A stretch of 5,612 bases of DNA from positions 1-5,612 of the forward strand of contig CANHRV010000062.1 of NCBI GenBank assembly GCA_947463395.1, given 5' to 3'. The position numbers and the translations under genes are program-made. A model generated the notes under the pieces. It had not been told where the DNA came from. It saw nothing but the letters and a program-made list of their open reading frames with translations, and did no database searches. Positions 5,465 to 5,612 of this stretch are shown one piece after another. This stretch comes from Opitutia bacterium. Lineage in GTDB: Bacteria; Verrucomicrobiota; Verrucomicrobiia; Opitutales; UBA953. The number at the start of each line of letters is the position of its first letter. Position 1 is the first letter of the stretch.

Positions 5465-5612
5465 TTAGATAGCAGCACTGCCACGCTCGCCAGTGCGGAT
5501 ACGAACGACATCGGTTAAACCAAGCACGAAAATCTTTCCGTCACCAATTTTACCGGTGTGAGCCGCTTTCGAGATTGTGGCGATGGCTTTCTCAACCTGT
5601 TCATCAGCCACA
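5465..5612 (-). CDS. glnB: P-II nitrogen regulatory protein, C-terminal part (partial)
   Basis: The last 48 residues of a P-II protein; the 5' end lies beyond the right edge of the window. The B-loop signature TGKIGDGKIFV and the C-terminal VRIRTGERGSAAI are both present, including the Arg-x-Arg pair that contacts ATP phosphates in GlnB/GlnK. P-II proteins are trimeric cytoplasmic sensors of 2-oxoglutarate and ATP/ADP that control glutamine synthetase, ammonium channels and other nitrogen targets. The T-loop with its uridylylation tyrosine is outside the window, so GlnB cannot be separated from GlnK and modification cannot be judged. The gene ends in a strong terminator, so it is the last gene of its own transcription unit, not part of the downstream oppA-like operon. 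Confidence 0.96.
   Translation of the reverse strand, partial: VADEQVEKAIATISKAAHTGKIGDGKIFVLGLTDVVRIRTGERGSAAI

Overview
The window reads as a piece of chromosome from a Gram-negative bacterium of moderate G+C. My best guess is a member of the Verrucomicrobiota (Opitutae-like). This rests on remembered resemblance of several proteins: an McsA-like zinc-finger/UVR protein, an ExbD that begins 'MARSF', and a long-form RidA-family protein. It is an inference, not a search result. I see no mobile element, CRISPR array, tRNA, rRNA or other mark of an accessory island. All genes are densely packed and intact apart from those cut by the window edges.

Layout from left to right. Positions 1-68 hold no identifiable gene. 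Positions 69-548 (minus) encode an McsA-like protein with two pairs of CxxC zinc ligands and a C-terminal UVR helix pair. A divergent spacer of about 95 bases follows. It leads into a plus-strand operon of three genes: a MotA/TolQ/ExbB proton-channel subunit (644-1486), an ExbD/TolR subunit (1489-1914) and a TolA/TonB-like membrane-anchored periplasmic protein (1914-2687). Together these form a complete proton-motive-force transducing unit of the Tol or Ton type. No tolB or pal follows.

Three bases after that operon, genes on the minus strand converge on it. Read in their own direction they are an OppA/DppA-type peptide-binding lipoprotein (5341-3695), an HPP-family four- or five-span membrane protein (3683-3153) and a RidA/YjgF-family protein (3149-2691). 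Gaps of 11 and 3 bases mark a single transcription unit. At the right edge is the C-terminal part of a P-II nitrogen regulator (glnB family, minus strand), closed by a strong intrinsic terminator that separates it from the peptide-binding operon.

Functional reading: the left half concerns protein quality control and envelope energisation. The right half has a nitrogen flavour, with peptide capture, a membrane family that includes nitrite transporters, an enamine/imine-handling protein family and a P-II regulator next door. I did not find an undescribed system. The most useful leads are the unusual oppA-HPP-ridA gene set, two promoters placed so that transcripts may be leaderless, and the terminator-free convergent junction.
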